Shown: in pieces, positions 1 through 7,945 of the stretch | How the letters are laid out: each line of letters starts with the position of its first letter | How positions within the stretch are numbered: position 1 is the stretch's first letter | Assembly (NCBI GenBank): GCA_964225135.1 | Contig: CAXQNQ010000058.1 | Span: 1 to 36,388, forward strand | Origin: AM-2324 sp964225135 | GTDB lineage: Bacteria; Bacteroidota; Bacteroidia; Chitinophagales; Saprospiraceae | DNA length: 36,388 nt | Direction: 5' to 3' | The notes under the pieces: generated by a model | Databases searched by the model: none | The model's input: the letters and a program-made list of their open reading frames with translations, nothing else | What the model was told of the DNA's origin: nothing | Made by a program: the position numbers and the translations under genes

Positions 1-1
1 T

Positions 2-1354
2 ATGACATCAGGATATTCTAAGAAACAACTCACCTTTTGGCAAATCTGGAACATGAGTTTCGGTTTCCTGGGCATTCAATTTGGTTTTGCTCTACAAGGT
101 GGACACATGTCTAGGATCTTTCAGACCTTAGGAGCAGCGAAAGACGATATTCCATTACTTTGGATTGCTGCACCATTAACGGGTTTGATTGTTCAGCCCA
201 TTATTGGATACATGAGTGATCGGACTTGGCATCCAAAGCTAGGAAGGCGAAGACCATTTTTCTTAGTTGGTGCGATTCTAGCGTCTGTTACCTTATTTTT
301 TGCACCCTATTCTTCGGCCTTGTGGATGGCTGTAGGTTCTCTTTGGGTCCTAGATGCTTCTATCAATATTTCCATGGAGCCGTTTAGAGCTTTAGTTGCA
401 GATAAATTGCCGGAGAATCAGCGGTCTTTTGGTTTTGTTATTCAGACCTTGATTATTGGTATTGGTACCTGGATAGCTTCCAATTTACCTTGGATGGTAT
501 CGAGAGTGATGGAGTCCATGGGCGTGGAGGTTTCGCAAGTTGAGGGAGTGATTCCAGCTGATGTGAAAATAGCTTTTGGTATTGGAGCATTTGTATTTAT
601 AGCTTCTATTTTGGTGACCATTTTTACTACAGATGAATACCCTCCAGAAGATATGGAGGCCTTTAATAAAGAAAAAGATCAAGCTGGATTTTTTGATGGG
701 GCTAAAGAGATTTTCAATAACGTAGTCGGAATGCCTAGGATTATGCAGAAGCTGGGTGTGGTTCAATTCTTTAGTTGGTTTGCCTTTTTCACCATGTGGT
801 CCATGGCAACTCCAGCATTGACAGAACATGTGTTTAAAACCCCATATCCAGAAGACGGTGGTGAACAAGCTTTAATTGCATTTAACGAGTCTGCTAATCT
901 AGTGGGTTCTTATATGGGGGTGTATGGTTTGACTTCCATGTTGTTTGCTTTGGTACTCACTTTCATAACGGCGAAGGTTATCATCAATAGAAAAACAGTG
1001 CATTTATTTTCACTTGTAGCCGGTGGATTTGGCTTCTTTTTGATGTATGTCATGGAAGATCCTGCTATGCTTAAATGGAGCTTTGCCTTGATTGGCTTGT
1101 CTTGGGGGTCTATATTGTCTATGCCTTATGCTATGTTGTCCTCTTCTATTGATGCTAAAAAAATGGGTATTTACATGGGGATATTCAATATGTTCATAGT
1201 GATACCTCAGAGTTTGGCTTCTATTGGAGGAATCAATATCAGTTATATACTATTTGGAGAAAATACTATTTCAACGATGCTTCTTGCAGGTACTTGTCTG
1301 GTTATTGCTGGATTGAGTAATCTGCTGATAACAGAACAGGAAGCTATCAGATAA
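2..1354 (+). CDS. MFS sugar transporter, SLC45/maltose-type
   Basis: A 450-residue inner-membrane protein of the major facilitator superfamily, with about 12 hydrophobic segments. After the second segment lies the loop motif GYMSDRTWHPKLGRRRPF, which matches the D-R...G-R-R-R-P-F form typical of SLC45-like sucrose/maltose proton symporters. It probably imports a small sugar, such as maltose or another disaccharide, from the periplasm. Only 10 bp separate it from the secreted GH13 gene downstream, so the two are probably cotranscribed, which supports an alpha-glucan role. The ATG is at base 2 of the window. The short polar N-terminus before the first membrane segment looks complete, but an in-frame start further upstream cannot be excluded. 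The sugar specificity is inference. Confidence 0.85.
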   Translation: MTSGYSKKQLTFWQIWNMSFGFLGIQFGFALQGGHMSRIFQTLGAAKDDIPLLWIAAPLTGLIVQPIIGYMSDRTWHPKLGRRRPFFLVGAILASVTLFFAPYSSALWMAVGSLWVLDASINISMEPFRALVADKLPENQRSFGFVIQTLIIGIGTWIASNLPWMVSRVMESMGVEVSQVEGVIPADVKIAFGIGAFVFIASILVTIFTTDEYPPEDMEAFNKEKDQAGFFDGAKEIFNNVVGMPRIMQKLGVVQFFSWFAFFTMWSMATPALTEHVFKTPYPEDGGEQALIAFNESANLVGSYMGVYGLTSMLFALVLTFITAKVIINRKTVHLFSLVAGGFGFFLMYVMEDPAMLKWSFALIGLSWGSILSMPYAMLSSSIDAKKMGIYMGIFNMFIVIPQSLASIGGINISYILFGENTISTMLLAGTCLVIAGLSNLLITEQEAIR

Positions 1355-1364
1355 AATTATAATT

Positions 1365-4214
1365 ATGAAGCGGTTAAGATGGATTATGATTATGCTGATT
1401 GGGACTCAATGGAGCTTTGCTCAATTAGTAGTTACTGAACCAGCATTTCCGACAGCGGAAGATGAAATCACTATTACCTATGATGCTACATTAGGTACTG
1501 GAGAATTAGCCGGATTGCCTCAGGGACAAAAGGTATATGCACACGTAGGTTTGGTTACCGAAGCAGGTGGAGCAGGTTCCTGGCAGCATGTTACGGGAAA
1601 TTGGGGAACGGCGGATAGTAGAACGGAGATGACTAGAGTGGGCAATTCTGATTTATGGAAATTGACTTTCTCCCCCAGCTTATTGGAGTGGGCGGAAGAA
1701 AACAATAATGATAATGCAACACTTCCAAATGATATTGTTGTAAATGAATTGGCACTAGTATTCAGGAATGCTTCAGGTTCATTAGAAGGGAAAACAGATG
1801 ATAATGGAGACATTTTTATTCCAATTTATTCTGGTCAACAAGGCTTTGTAGCAGGATTTGCGAATCCATCGAATTACAGTACTGTACTGAACCCTGGCGA
1901 AACAATTGATTTAATTGCCAATGCTTCTGATGCAGCGACAATTAGCTTTTATGACAATGGAAATCTATTGGTAGAGGAGACTGGAAGTCTAAACTTGCTG
2001 TATAATTTTGAGCCAACAGTAGGGGATCATGAATTGATTATGATTGCTGACGATGGAAATGATCAGGTTCAGGATACAGTATTTGTAACTGTTGCAGGTA
2101 CTCCTACCATTATTCCATATCCAAATGGGACGATTCCTGGTATCAATAGGATAGCAGCAGATCATGTTCGATTTGCCTTGACAGCACCTAATAAGGACTA
2201 TGTTTACCTGATTGGAGATTTTAATGATTGGATAGCTAGCGAGGCCTATTTCATGACTCCAAGTCCTGATGGCGTTTGGTGGTTAGATGTGGAAGGTTTA
2301 GATCCTAATACAGAATATGCTTATCAGTATTATGTGGATGGAGAATTGAAGATTGCAGATCCATATAGTGAGATTATTTTAGACCCATTTAATGATGGAT
2401 ATATACCCGAATATTCTTTTCCAAATTTAAAAGACTATCCATATGGAAAAACATCGGGAAATGTGACGAGCTTTTATCCAGTAAAACCAACATTTAACTG
2501 GCAACACGATAATTACGAAAGACCCGCCAAAGAAGAATTGGTCGTTTATGAAGTGCTGATAAGGGACTTTGTGGAGGAGCAAAATTACCAGGGGTTGATG
2601 GATCGTTTGGATTATTTGGAAGAGCTAGGGATTAATGCTATAGAGCTGATGCCTGTGATGGAGTTTGAGGGTAACCTTAGCTGGGGATATAATGTCTCTT
2701 TCCATCATGCATTGGATAAATATTATGGAAGCCCTGAGATGTTCAAAACCTTCGTGGATGATTGTCATTCGAGAGGTATCGCTGTTATTCTTGATATAGC
2801 TTTGAATCATGGCTTCAATCAATGTCCTTTAGCGCAATTGTATTGGGATGCTTCAGCAGGCGAATGGGGTAAACCCGCAGCCGACAATCCATGGTTTAAC
2901 GTAGATCCTACGCATAATTTCAATGTAGGTAGTGACTTCAATCATGAAAGTCCTTGGACGCAGTATTATGTTGATCGAGTGAATACACATTGGATAGATG
3001 AATATCATATTGATGGATTCCGATTTGATTTGACTAAAGGATTCACCCAAAATGTAGGGGGTTCTTGGGATGCAGGTGGTTACGATCAAAGTCGTATTGA
3101 TCTATTGAAAAGAATGGCTAATGTGATCTGGAGTGTAGATCCTCAATCCATTTTGATTTTGGAGCATTTTGCAGAAAATGCTGAGGAGAAAAATCTAGCT
3201 GAATACGGTTTTATGCTTTGGGGTAACATGAACTATCAGTACAATGAGGCTACTATGGGTTATGGTAGCAACCTAAGTTGGGGGGTACATTCAGAACGTG
3301 GATGGCCTGTTCCGCATTTGGTATCTTATATGGAAAGTCATGATGAAGAGCGTCTGATGTTCAAGAATATGGCATATGGTAATTCAGGTCCAGGGGGATA
3401 TGATGTAACAGATTTTGTAACAGCACTTAAGCGTATGGAGCTGGCTTCAACATTCTTCTTGACCTTGCCGGGTCCTAAAATGATGTGGCAGTTTGGAGAA
3501 TTAGGCTACGAATACTCCATTTTCATGTGCGCTGATGGGACAGTAGACTTGAATGATACAGGCTGTAAATTAGATCCTAAACCAGTAGTTTGGGACTTCT
3601 TGGGCGACTATAATAGAGTGCGTTTATATGATGTAAACAAGGCATTGTTAGATCTTAGGAATACCTACGATGTTTTCCATACGTCTGACTATCAATTGGA
3701 CTTATCTAATCCGAATTGGAAGCGGATTCGTTTATACGATAGTGACATGGATGTGGTGATTCTGGGTGCTTTTGATATGGATGGTGAAAGCATTGCAGCA
3801 GGATTCCCGCACGGTGGCACTTGGTATGAGTATTTTTCTGGTGAATCATTAGAGGTTACAGATGTTAATATGAATATCAGTTTAGCAGCAGGGGAGTACA
3901 GATTGTATACTGATGTCAATATTGGTCAAGCAGATGTATCCTCTATATACGGAGTAGATAAAGATCTACAAGCATTAGAATTATATCCAAATCCTACTTC
4001 GAATCAATTATTTGTTGAGACCGATCTAGATTGGAACACCGTACAACAGATTCGAATCTTTTCTGTAGATGGTGGTCTTGTTTCAGCACACTCAGCTTCT
4101 AATCAGGCAGGTGTAATTGATATAGAGGACTTGAATTTATCTAATGGATCTTATTTATTGGAGCTGATTAGTTCGGATCAGATTTATTTAGGTAGATTCC
4201 ACGTAATTCGATAG
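1365..4214 (+). CDS. Secreted GH13 alpha-amylase-type glycoside hydrolase with T9SS sorting domain
   Basis: 949 residues. A signal peptide (about 1-19, ending SFAQ) is followed by beta-rich N-terminal domains and a CBM48/E-set-like module (about 268-345, with YLIGDFNDW). The GH13 barrel runs from about 390. Its conserved regions are visible: region I DIALNHGF (D477), region II GFRFDLTKGF (nucleophile D555), region III ILEHFAEN (acid/base E600) and region IV ESHDEER (D660). A beta-sandwich domain follows, then a T9SS type A sorting domain from about 868 (LELYPNPTSNQL). The enzyme should therefore be exported through T9SS and cut alpha-1,4/1,6 glucans outside the cell or on its surface. All three catalytic carboxylates are present. 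Exact activity (alpha-amylase, pullulanase-like or branching-type) cannot be assigned from sequence alone. It follows the MFS gene by 10 bp. Confidence 0.9.
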   Translation: MKRLRWIMIMLIGTQWSFAQLVVTEPAFPTAEDEITITYDATLGTGELAGLPQGQKVYAHVGLVTEAGGAGSWQHVTGNWGTADSRTEMTRVGNSDLWKLTFSPSLLEWAEENNNDNATLPNDIVVNELALVFRNASGSLEGKTDDNGDIFIPIYSGQQGFVAGFANPSNYSTVLNPGETIDLIANASDAATISFYDNGNLLVEETGSLNLLYNFEPTVGDHELIMIADDGNDQVQDTVFVTVAGTPTIIPYPNGTIPGINRIAADHVRFALTAPNKDYVYLIGDFNDWIASEAYFMTPSPDGVWWLDVEGLDPNTEYAYQYYVDGELKIADPYSEIILDPFNDGYIPEYSFPNLKDYPYGKTSGNVTSFYPVKPTFNWQHDNYERPAKEELVVYEVLIRDFVEEQNYQGLMDRLDYLEELGINAIELMPVMEFEGNLSWGYNVSFHHALDKYYGSPEMFKTFVDDCHSRGIAVILDIALNHGFNQCPLAQLYWDASAGEWGKPAADNPWFNVDPTHNFNVGSDFNHESPWTQYYVDRVNTHWIDEYHIDGFRFDLTKGFTQNVGGSWDAGGYDQSRIDLLKRMANVIWSVDPQSILILEHFAENAEEKNLAEYGFMLWGNMNYQYNEATMGYGSNLSWGVHSERGWPVPHLVSYMESHDEERLMFKNMAYGNSGPGGYDVTDFVTALKRMELASTFFLTLPGPKMMWQFGELGYEYSIFMCADGTVDLNDTGCKLDPKPVVWDFLGDYNRVRLYDVNKALLDLRNTYDVFHTSDYQLDLSNPNWKRIRLYDSDMDVVILGAFDMDGESIAAGFPHGGTWYEYFSGESLEVTDVNMNISLAAGEYRLYTDVNIGQADVSSIYGVDKDLQALELYPNPTSNQLFVETDLDWNTVQQIRIFSVDGGLVSAHSASNQAGVIDIEDLNLSNGSYLLELISSDQIYLGRFHVIR

Positions 4215-4227
4215 TTCTTTTTAAAGA

Positions 4228-4260
4228 TTTGTTTAAAGGATGGATAAATGCGTATATTTT
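4228..4260 (+). promoter_or_regulatory. Candidate Bacteroidota promoter for the S33 lipoprotein gene
   Basis: TTTG at 4228-4231 and TATATTTT at 4253-4260 are separated by 21 bp, resembling the Bacteroidota -33/-7 pattern TTTG-N19-TAnnTTTG with one mismatch in the -7 box. The -7 box lies in the loop of the inverted repeat at 4234-4283. A transcript starting here would carry only the right arm of the repeat and a very short leader. No experimental support. Confidence 0.35.
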
Positions 4261-4283
4261 AGAAAACATTTATCCATCCTTTA
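4234..4283. repeat. 17-bp perfect inverted repeat abutting a start codon
   Basis: The left arm at 4234-4250 (TAAAGGATGGATAAATG) is exactly complementary to the right arm at 4267-4283, with a 16-nt loop (4251-4266). The last base of the right arm is the A of the ATG at 4283. It lies 20 bp after the GH13 stop codon and has no T-run on its 3' side, so it is not a textbook terminator. It could end or process the GH13 transcript, mask the next start codon on read-through RNA, or bind a dimeric protein. Confidence 0.85.
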
Positions 4284-5341
4284 TGAAAAAACAAGTTATT
4301 CTATTCCTTTGCCTTGGATTCTTGGCAATTTCTTGTCAACAGTCAGCAAGCGAAGACAATCAATCGGAAGAGCGCACAGCAATGTCTGCGGAGGAGCAGG
4401 CGATGAAAGACGCTAAGCTAAATGCAGAAGGCGTTACAATGGTGCCAATTACTACACCCAAGGGTAATTTTCAAGTATATACTAGGAAGATGGGTGATAA
4501 CCCAGATGTAAAAGTACTACTCTTACATGGCGGTCCTGGATGTACGCACGAATTGTATGAAAGTGCTGAGCAATATTTCCCAGGGAAAAATATTGAGTTC
4601 TACTATTATGATCAGTTGGGATCATATTACTCTGATCAACCTTCAGATACCAGCTTATGGAATATTCCGAGGTTTGTGGACGAGGTGGAACAGGTACGCC
4701 AAGCGCTTGGTCTGAATAAAGATAACTTTTATCTATTGGGACAATCTTGGGGTGGTATTCTTGCCATGGAATATGCTTTTGAACACCAAGAAAATCTAAA
4801 AGGCTTAATCATTTCCAATATGATGTCTAATGTGGAGGCTTATAATAAGTACAATAAGGAGGTTTTAGCTCCTGCTTTACCTCCTGAAGTGTTAGACACT
4901 ATTATGTACTATGAAGACAGAGAGGATTATGGTAATGAGACATATTTGTCTACTATTGAGGAGCATTACTATACCCGTCACGTATTACGTGCCCCTATAG
5001 ACGAGTGGCCAGATGCGATTATCCGTACCTTCACGCACTTGAACCCAGAAGTTTATGTGTATATGCAGGGACCATCTGAATTTGGCTTAAAAGGGGATGC
5101 TACTTTAAGAGATTGGGATGTTTCAGAGAAGTTAAAAACGATTACTGTACCTACATTAACGGTAGGAGGTAAGTACGACACGATGGATCCAAATCATATG
5201 CTTTGGATGGCATCTGAAATTCCAAATAGTAAATACCTATTCTGCCCGAATGGCTCGCATTTGTCGCAGTATGATGATATGGATAATTATTGGACTGGGG
5301 TGATTCGATTTATTGAATCCGTTGAAGCGGGTGAATTATAA
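4283..5341 (+). CDS. Alpha/beta-hydrolase lipoprotein, proline iminopeptidase (S33) family
   Basis: 352 residues from the ATG at 4283. The reading frame stays open upstream to 4229, but the later start is preferred because it gives a clean lipoprotein signal (MKKQVILFLCLGFLAISC, lipid-anchored Cys18) and leaves the inverted repeat non-coding. An acidic stretch follows the Cys. Serine-hydrolase landmarks are HGGPG (from H82, oxyanion region), GQSWGG (nucleophile S155), an Asp in KYDTMDP (D299) and H326 in GSHLSQ. HGGPG and the overall order match the proline iminopeptidase/tricorn-interacting S33 group, whose members remove N-terminal residues from peptides; some relatives act on esters or amides. 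It is probably anchored in the outer or inner membrane facing the periplasm. Its role in a glycan locus is unclear. Confidence 0.85.
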   Translation: MKKQVILFLCLGFLAISCQQSASEDNQSEERTAMSAEEQAMKDAKLNAEGVTMVPITTPKGNFQVYTRKMGDNPDVKVLLLHGGPGCTHELYESAEQYFPGKNIEFYYYDQLGSYYSDQPSDTSLWNIPRFVDEVEQVRQALGLNKDNFYLLGQSWGGILAMEYAFEHQENLKGLIISNMMSNVEAYNKYNKEVLAPALPPEVLDTIMYYEDREDYGNETYLSTIEEHYYTRHVLRAPIDEWPDAIIRTFTHLNPEVYVYMQGPSEFGLKGDATLRDWDVSEKLKTITVPTLTVGGKYDTMDPNHMLWMASEIPNSKYLFCPNGSHLSQYDDMDNYWTGVIRFIESVEAGEL

Positions 5342-5375
5342 AAAAAAGGCAGGGAAATTTTCCCTGCCTTTTTTT
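5341..5375. terminator. Bidirectional terminator between convergent S33 and GH3 genes
   Basis: GGCAGGGAAA pairs with TTTCCCTGCC around a one-base loop, with an A-run on the left (from 5341) and a T-run on the right (to 5375). This gives an intrinsic terminator on both strands. It touches both stop codons. Confidence 0.92.
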
Positions 5376-7620
5376 ATTGATATTCAATACTGATTGCTTG
5401 ATCGTTTATGAAAAGCGTAAAAGTACCTTTTTCGGTGATTCGTTTGCTATCAAAATTGATAAAGGAAAGATCATCGGCATCAATCGTAAATTCGAAAGTT
5501 TCCGTAGCTCCTGCCTCTATATATTTCTTATCAAAAGCGCGAAGTCGTTTCACACATGGAGAAACGGATGCATAATTATCTCTCGAGAAAAGATCAACAG
5601 CATGATGGCCGCCTTGGTCGCCTGTATTGGTAACTGTTATCGTTACCTTTACTTGTTCATCTCCAGTGAAACTGGTCTTATCTACCTGCATAGTTCCATA
5701 CTCAAAGGTGGTATAGCTTAGTCCATGACCAAATTCCCATTGGGGATTAAATCCTTGCATACCAATCTCACCTGGCGCTAATTCGGTAAAGGTTTCTGCA
5801 AATTTGTGATCATATAGAACGATATCACCTGTATTTCTTTGGTAGGTGAAAGGTAATTTACCTGAAGGGTTGAAATCACCGCTTAGAACACTTACTATGG
5901 CTTTAGCTCCTTGACTTGAAGGACGATAAGCTTGTAAGATGGCATCAGCTCCTGCTTCAATACCGCTTATTACACGCGGGCGTCCTTGAACCATTACATA
6001 AATAACTGGCTTGCCTGTTGCAATAGCCGCTTGGGCTAAATCCAACTGGGCTTGATCTAGTGTTAGATCGTGAATACCACCTGGAGATTCTGCATATGCT
6101 TTTTCACCAAGGCAAAGAACTAGTACATCAGCATCTTTAGCCATTTGACTCAATTGCTTTGCATCGGTGTTTAAGGGAGATTCAAAATCATCAACTGAAA
6201 CACAACTAACCTGATCAGCACCAAAGCGTTCTTGCATGGCTTGGTAGATCGTTTTCGTACTTTTCGGGTAGTATTCTTTACCATTTCCTTGCCAATTATA
6301 GGACCAAGAGGAGTGAAGGCAAGTAAATTCATTGGCAGCGGGACCTGCTAATAGTATTTTTTGACCTGCCTTTAATGGAAGTATTTCTTTTTCATTCTTA
6401 AGTAGTGTCATACTGTGTTGAGCAGATTCAAGGGCTATTTCAGCATATTCCTCTAATCCAAAATTTGCTCTTGCTGCTGCTTCTATATAAGGTTGATCAA
6501 AAAGACCTAAATTTCTTTTTAAGACTAATATTCTTCTTACGGATTCATCCAGTCTTTCTTCGCTGATTCTACCTTCTTTAACCAATTCAATTAATAAATT
6601 TCTGAAAGAATAGTCTAAAGGAACCATAGACATATCTAATCCTGCTTCGACGGCTAATCTTACCGCTTCTTTGTCTGTTTCTGCGATATGGGCTCTTAAC
6701 TTAAGACGGATAACATCCTCCCAGTCAGACACAACCATACCTTTAAAACCTAATTCGTTTCTTAAAACATCAGTAAGCAGGTATTTACTAGCGTGTACAG
6801 GCATTCCGTCTAGTTCACCTGAATTGATCATTACGGTTGAAGTACCTGCGGCAACAGCCGCCTCAAAGGTTGGTAGGTAATGTTCACGAAGTTCTCTGTC
6901 TGTCATGTATGCAGGTGTTCGGTCTTTACCTGATCTTGGATTCGAATAACCGATAAAGTGCTTCATACAAGATGCTACAGCCTCTGGATGGTCTAATCCT
7001 TTTGCTTCGTATCCTTGTATTACCTCCGCTCCAAGTTCTGCTGCTAGGTAAGTATCCTCTCCAAAGGTTTCTTCAAATCTAGCCCATAATGGTTGCCTAC
7101 CTACACCAAGTGTAGGGTCAAAATTCCATCGATGTCCACTCGCACGAACTTCTTTTGCAGTCATTTGGGCACCTGCTCTTACCATATTTCTATCACGGGT
7201 TGCCGCCATTCCAATATTATGTGGGAACAGGGTTGACCCTTGTGTGTAATTTGCACCGTGTATGGCATCAATTCCATAAAGAATGGGAACACCTAGTCTT
7301 GTTTCTTTAGTGGCTACATCTTGTATGGCTGTAATTACTTTGTCCCAGGTAGCTAGGTCGTATGCGTGCCATTTTACATTCAAGATTGAACCAACTTGCA
7401 TATCCTTGATGGCAAATCTTAATTTTTTTGGATCGATTTCTGTAGATGAATCATCTTTTAGAATCATATCAATAGTAACCTGTGTCATCTGTCCTGCCTT
7501 CTCTTCAACACTCATTTGGTCAATGAGCTGCTCGATACGGTCATCAGTGGCGAACTTGTCCTGTGCAGTGAGTTGTAAAGCACTTAAAAAGGTTAATAAA
7601 ACCAATGGAATGAACTTCAT
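5374..7620 (-). CDS. GH3 beta-glucosidase (BglX-like), periplasmic
   Basis: 748 residues from the ATG at 7618-7620; a TTG two codons upstream is an alternative start. A signal peptide (MKFIPLVLLTFLSALQLTAQ) sends it out of the cytoplasm. The N-terminal GH3 barrel contains KHFIGYS and MVVSDWEDV, whose D299 is the expected nucleophile. The second domain carries AYAESPGG, where E511 aligns with the acid/base Glu of plant beta-glucan exohydrolase and BglX. A fibronectin-III-like domain closes the protein (about 645-748). GH3 enzymes of this architecture release glucose from the non-reducing ends of beta-linked gluco-oligosaccharides; some have beta-xylosidase activity. It is divergent from SusC and shares its intergenic region, so joint control is likely. 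Length and domain order are normal for the family. Confidence 0.93.
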   Translation of the reverse strand: MKFIPLVLLTFLSALQLTAQDKFATDDRIEQLIDQMSVEEKAGQMTQVTIDMILKDDSSTEIDPKKLRFAIKDMQVGSILNVKWHAYDLATWDKVITAIQDVATKETRLGVPILYGIDAIHGANYTQGSTLFPHNIGMAATRDRNMVRAGAQMTAKEVRASGHRWNFDPTLGVGRQPLWARFEETFGEDTYLAAELGAEVIQGYEAKGLDHPEAVASCMKHFIGYSNPRSGKDRTPAYMTDRELREHYLPTFEAAVAAGTSTVMINSGELDGMPVHASKYLLTDVLRNELGFKGMVVSDWEDVIRLKLRAHIAETDKEAVRLAVEAGLDMSMVPLDYSFRNLLIELVKEGRISEERLDESVRRILVLKRNLGLFDQPYIEAAARANFGLEEYAEIALESAQHSMTLLKNEKEILPLKAGQKILLAGPAANEFTCLHSSWSYNWQGNGKEYYPKSTKTIYQAMQERFGADQVSCVSVDDFESPLNTDAKQLSQMAKDADVLVLCLGEKAYAESPGGIHDLTLDQAQLDLAQAAIATGKPVIYVMVQGRPRVISGIEAGADAILQAYRPSSQGAKAIVSVLSGDFNPSGKLPFTYQRNTGDIVLYDHKFAETFTELAPGEIGMQGFNPQWEFGHGLSYTTFEYGTMQVDKTSFTGDEQVKVTITVTNTGDQGGHHAVDLFSRDNYASVSPCVKRLRAFDKKYIEAGATETFEFTIDADDLSFINFDSKRITEKGTFTLFINDQAISIEYQ

Positions 7621-7654
7621 TTGCAAAATTGTTAGTGAAGAATGTTATATCTGT

Positions 7655-7686
7655 CAAATCTCTTTAAGAAAGTGCTGTAATTCAAA
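7655..7686 (-). promoter_or_regulatory. Candidate promoter of the GH3 gene
   Basis: On the minus strand TTTG (7683-7686) is followed after 20 bp by GAGATTTG (7655-7662), a -7-like box with two mismatches to TAnnTTTG. A transcript would start about 25-30 nt before the ATG at 7620. This is a weak, pattern-based call. Confidence 0.3.
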
Positions 7687-7763
7687 TGTGAATTAGTCCA
7701 ATAAGGGGGGGTAAATCTGTCAATAGTAGTTTTTAAGCACGTTTCTTTTTTCGAACCGAATCT

Positions 7764-7798
7764 ATGGATTTTAATGCAAAATAATTGCTAAAATCCAT
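7764..7798. promoter_or_regulatory. Operator-like inverted repeat in the GH3-SusC intergenic region
   Basis: ATGGATTTTA (7764-7773) is the exact reverse complement of TAAAATCCAT (7789-7798). Inside, GCAA and TTGC extend the symmetry after a 2-nt bulge on the left. There is no T-run and no adjacent stop codon, so a dimeric regulator site fits better than a terminator. The rest of the 7621-7945 gap is AT-rich, with a seven-G run (about 7705-7711) and no gene. Confidence 0.5.
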
Positions 7799-7945
7799 TA
7801 AAAACATAATTGATTGTTAATCAGCATATTGTGAAAATATGGTTTATTTACCCACCTACAATGACGCAAATACCTTCTATTGAGGCATGGATTTCAGATT
7901 AGTTTGGGCTCGATAATAATGATGCTCACTTTAATCTTGTTATTC

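Noticed and set aside
485..868. Antisense open frame of 127 codons inside the MFS gene
   Set aside because: The peptide is rich in His, Cys and Asn with no recognisable fold, and the MFS frame opposite is clearly real.
7880..7945. N-terminal extension of SusC from a TTG at 7880
   Set aside because: It adds a second hydrophobic stretch before the natural signal peptide that begins at 7946.
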